Part shown: one piece after another, positions 61,901 to 64,000 of the stretch
How the letters are laid out: the number at the start of each line of letters is the position of its first letter
How positions within the stretch are numbered: the first letter of the stretch is position 1
Origin: Varanus komodoensis
Lineage: Eukaryota > Chordata > Lepidosauria > Squamata > Varanidae
Length of the DNA: 64,000 nucleotides
NCBI RefSeq assembly: GCF_004798865.1
Contig: NW_025336543.1
Location: 2,243,245 to 2,307,244 of the forward strand
Reading direction: 5' to 3'
Program-made: the position numbers and the translations under genes
Notes under the pieces: generated by a model
Told to the model about the DNA's origin: nothing
Database searches by the model: none
What the model saw: the letters and a program-made list of their open reading frames with translations, nothing else

Positions 61901-63197
61901 TGATATCAAGGAGCAGCCAGTGCCACAAGACCAGGAGGAGATGGCCATGAGCCCACCACCCCAGGTGAGTCCTGCCTCTAGGGCAGATGCTGAATGACCA
62001 CCCAGCTGCCTGGAGAATCAGCATCTTGAGAGGCAGGCCAGAACCACCTCTGCAAGAAGGAGTGTTCATTCACACAGGAGATACTTCATGAGGAAAGGAC
62101 TCGTGAGAAGGACCTGTCACCTTATAACGCCCAGTCCCAGGCTGGAAGGGTCAGCAAAGCAGCTCTCACTGCCTTGCAGCTGAGCTTTCCTGACCCTGCT
62201 TGCCCTTCGTCCCATCTCTCGTGTTGCTTTGCTCCTGATAAGGTGCTGCTCCTAGGATATGCTTGTCTTGGACTCTGCTTGGGCTTGGCTCAGCTTCTGC
62301 CCCAGACCCTGCTTGGGAAAGGCTGAGTCTGCTGGGCCAGTGACACTGAGCTTTTGGCCTCTGTCTGGTGTTTGTCCTTTGAGACAGATTTCCCCCAAAG
62401 AGTCCCCATTTCTGGGCTAGAACCAGCCATAGGAGGAAATATGAGATAGAAATCCAGTGAAAGATCCCTAGAAAATGACAACTTTAGAAACTCAAGAGTT
62501 AGGAAAAAATGATAAGGCCTTCCAAATGGCAAAAAAGCAGAATTTAACGTGGGATAAGTGCCAGAAAATAAAGACAATTGAAATCGGAGATGTTGGAGGA
62601 ATTCAAATTCCAGTATGAATGATCCTGATCCATGCCTTTCAGACTAATGTGTGAATTGGAACATAGGAAGTCACCAGGCACTGCCCATCTTGGAGTTGTT
62701 GTTGGCTTTTTCTAGCAGCTTAAGCTTATCAAAAATAGGTTTTAAAATGCTATGTTAAAAGGAGATAGGTTTTAAAATATGTATTTAAATGCAAATTTTC
62801 AGCAGATTAAAAATAAAATAAAACCACTCACAGATTATTGCAGGAAATAGGACAGAATGGATTTAAGGGGGACTATCTCCAAAAGTGACATGGAGCAGGG
62901 AGAAAAACCCGGCTTGCCCTGTCTTTAAGACCTATAGCTCAGTGTAGAATGATGGTAAAATAAACAGTGGGGAGACAGCAGAAGGAGGGGAAAGAAGAAT
63001 ATTGACCAAGCACCATTACAGGGATCTCCAACTTGGTCACAGTGTGCAGTGAGGATTCTGGAAATCAGCCAAAGGCCAGATGGAATCAGCCAGGCTTGAG
63101 GAGGGCCCTGCAGGAAGGGAGGGAGGGAGGTGGTCCAACACGTGAAGCAACAGTTCAACTTGTTGGGGGCAGCAAGTGAGAATGGACAAAAAAATTA

Positions 63198-63411
63198 GAG
63201 AGCCAGTGGGGTGCAGTGGTTGGAGTGCAGGTCTAGGACTCAGGCCGTGCTGCACACTGGGGCCAGTTGCAAACTCTCAGCCCACCTACTTCACAGCGGT
63301 GTTGTTGTGAGGATAAGATGGAGAGGAAGAGGGAAATCATGTAAGCACCCCTGAGCTCCTTGAAAAAGTGGTGGGATATCCATCAGTGCAATCAATAAAT
63401 AAAATTTAAAG
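63198..63411 (+). repeat. tRNA-derived SINE
   Basis: GAGCCAGTGGGGTGCAGTGG, GGTCTAGGACTCAGGCC, CTCTCAGCCCACCTACTTCA, GGATAAGATGGAGAGGAAG, GAGCTCCTTGAAAAAGTGGT and the tail AATCAATAAATAAAA. Head, body and tail are all present, with a small internal loss after the box B region. Confidence 0.8.
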
Positions 63412-64000
63412 GAGCTGGACTGCTCCATTGAAGAAACTGAAAGCAAGGCAGGGTGGCCAATAACAATCTGTGGGATCAGACCAAAGGCCTTCAGGCTGTG
63501 AACTTTGTGGAATGGGAATATAAGTGATCTAGGAGCTTATTTCAATATAGCACAAAATGTATTAAAATGTTCTTATGGTTAGGATTATGGACATTATCAT
63601 TTAAAAGGCTACCATGGCTACAAGTTGTGATGGTTATAAATGACTGTAGAAAGTGGGCCCATCTCTCACCCACTGCAGGCTGCTCAGATGGATTTCTTGT
63701 CGGATTTTGAGCAGGAGGGTTCGCTGGAGTGGGGGGTGGGAGAATTTGTAGCTTCAGGGTCACCTAGCAAAGTTTCTCGAGCAGAGTGTTAGCACTGGCC
63801 TTCTTCAAAAGGGATGGAAGGGTTTTCAGGTGGGGAAGGAGAGCAGATGAGAGGCCTTGCTGTGACCCCGTAAGGAGGCATCAGGAGAAGCTTCGCTGTT
63901 CACCCCATTCTGCTCTCCAGCAGCAAGAGCCACCAGGACGGTGGAGCCAGAAGCTGACGAGAGGGGCAGCGGAGAAGTGTCCCGTTTCAAATCATCTCTT

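Larger units (their letters stand above)
1..64000 (-). other. IQSEC3: IQSEC3 locus, partial at both ends
   Basis: The seven minus-strand coding exons listed separately join in one continuous frame and give about 697 codons of an IQ motif, Sec7 and PH domain protein. The linker preceding the IQ motif (DYELSLDLKNKQ), the IQ region ([20 protein letters not shown]) and the basic stretch [16 protein letters not shown] match IQSEC3 as I remember it, rather than IQSEC1 or IQSEC2, which read differently there. The family activates ARF GTPases (ARF6 and ARF1) at the postsynaptic membrane; IQSEC3 is known from inhibitory synapses. The first exon in the window starts inside a codon, so the gene continues to the right. 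The last exon ends inside the PH domain, so it also continues to the left. How far the transcription unit extends over 36728-64000 is inferred. Confidence 0.85.
36728..64000 (-). other. Upstream intron or flank of IQSEC3, no gene recognised
   Basis: The exon at 36727 begins inside a codon, so coding sequence must exist further right, yet no stretch matching the family's N-terminal coiled coil (human start [20 protein letters not shown]) was found up to 64000. The region is filled with repeats, listed one by one. In 37100-39500, 42600-44650, 48650-51700, 53750-54970 and 56550-59460 I see only short open frames, simple repeats and unassigned DNA. Confidence 0.6.

Noticed and set aside
1-64000. 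Retroviral, Polinton or other virus-derived elements
   Set aside because: I saw no paired long terminal repeats, gag, pol or envelope motifs, and no capsid or protein-primed polymerase. The reverse transcriptase pieces are of the CR1 LINE type.

Overview
This is intron-rich vertebrate DNA holding part of one recognisable host gene, IQSEC3 (also called BRAG3 or SynArfGEF), on the minus strand. I assign it from memory of the human protein, because I could not run an alignment. Seven coding exons are supported. Each has AG/GT splice borders, and the codon phase is continuous from one exon to the next. The interspersed repeats are CR1-clade LINEs with long 3' untranslated regions, tRNA-derived SINEs, short palindromic DNA transposons, hAT-type elements with terminal inverted repeats, and many microsatellites. 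Together they suggest a non-avian reptile, most likely a squamate (lizard or snake). I cannot name the species.

Layout in gene order, which runs right to left: an N-terminal linker exon (36439-36727); a long exon with the IQ motif and a disordered linker (21360-22444); four exons that make up the Sec7 ARF-GEF domain and its C-terminal helices (15954-16115, 5807-5929, 3633-3799, 3005-3144); and the first PH-domain exon (1192-1317). The rest of the PH domain and the C-terminus must lie left of position 1. The first exon(s), with the coiled-coil N-terminus, were not found and probably lie right of 64000. Everything from 36728 to 64000 therefore appears to be upstream intron or upstream flank, and I recognise no second host gene there. 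The product would be a postsynaptic guanine-nucleotide exchange factor for ARF GTPases; all seven exons serve this one protein.

A CpG-rich stretch (about 36217-37100) surrounds the 36439-36727 exon. It contains a strong minus-strand donor at 37075, so it may be an internal promoter with an alternative first exon.

The non-coding DNA is dominated by old transposons. There are two 5'-truncated CR1-type LINEs (8440-10500 and 54980-56520) and several LINE 3' tails. At least four related retroposon tails each run into a different microsatellite. There are several SINEs, two intact-looking hAT-type elements (19202-19594 and 44687-45029), and several foldback elements, the clearest at 26730-26916. 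I saw no retroviral, Polinton, CRISPR or bacterial content, and no convincing novel biological system. The most useful leads are the internal promoter candidate, the conserved islands in the IQSEC3 linker and the microsatellite-seeding tails.
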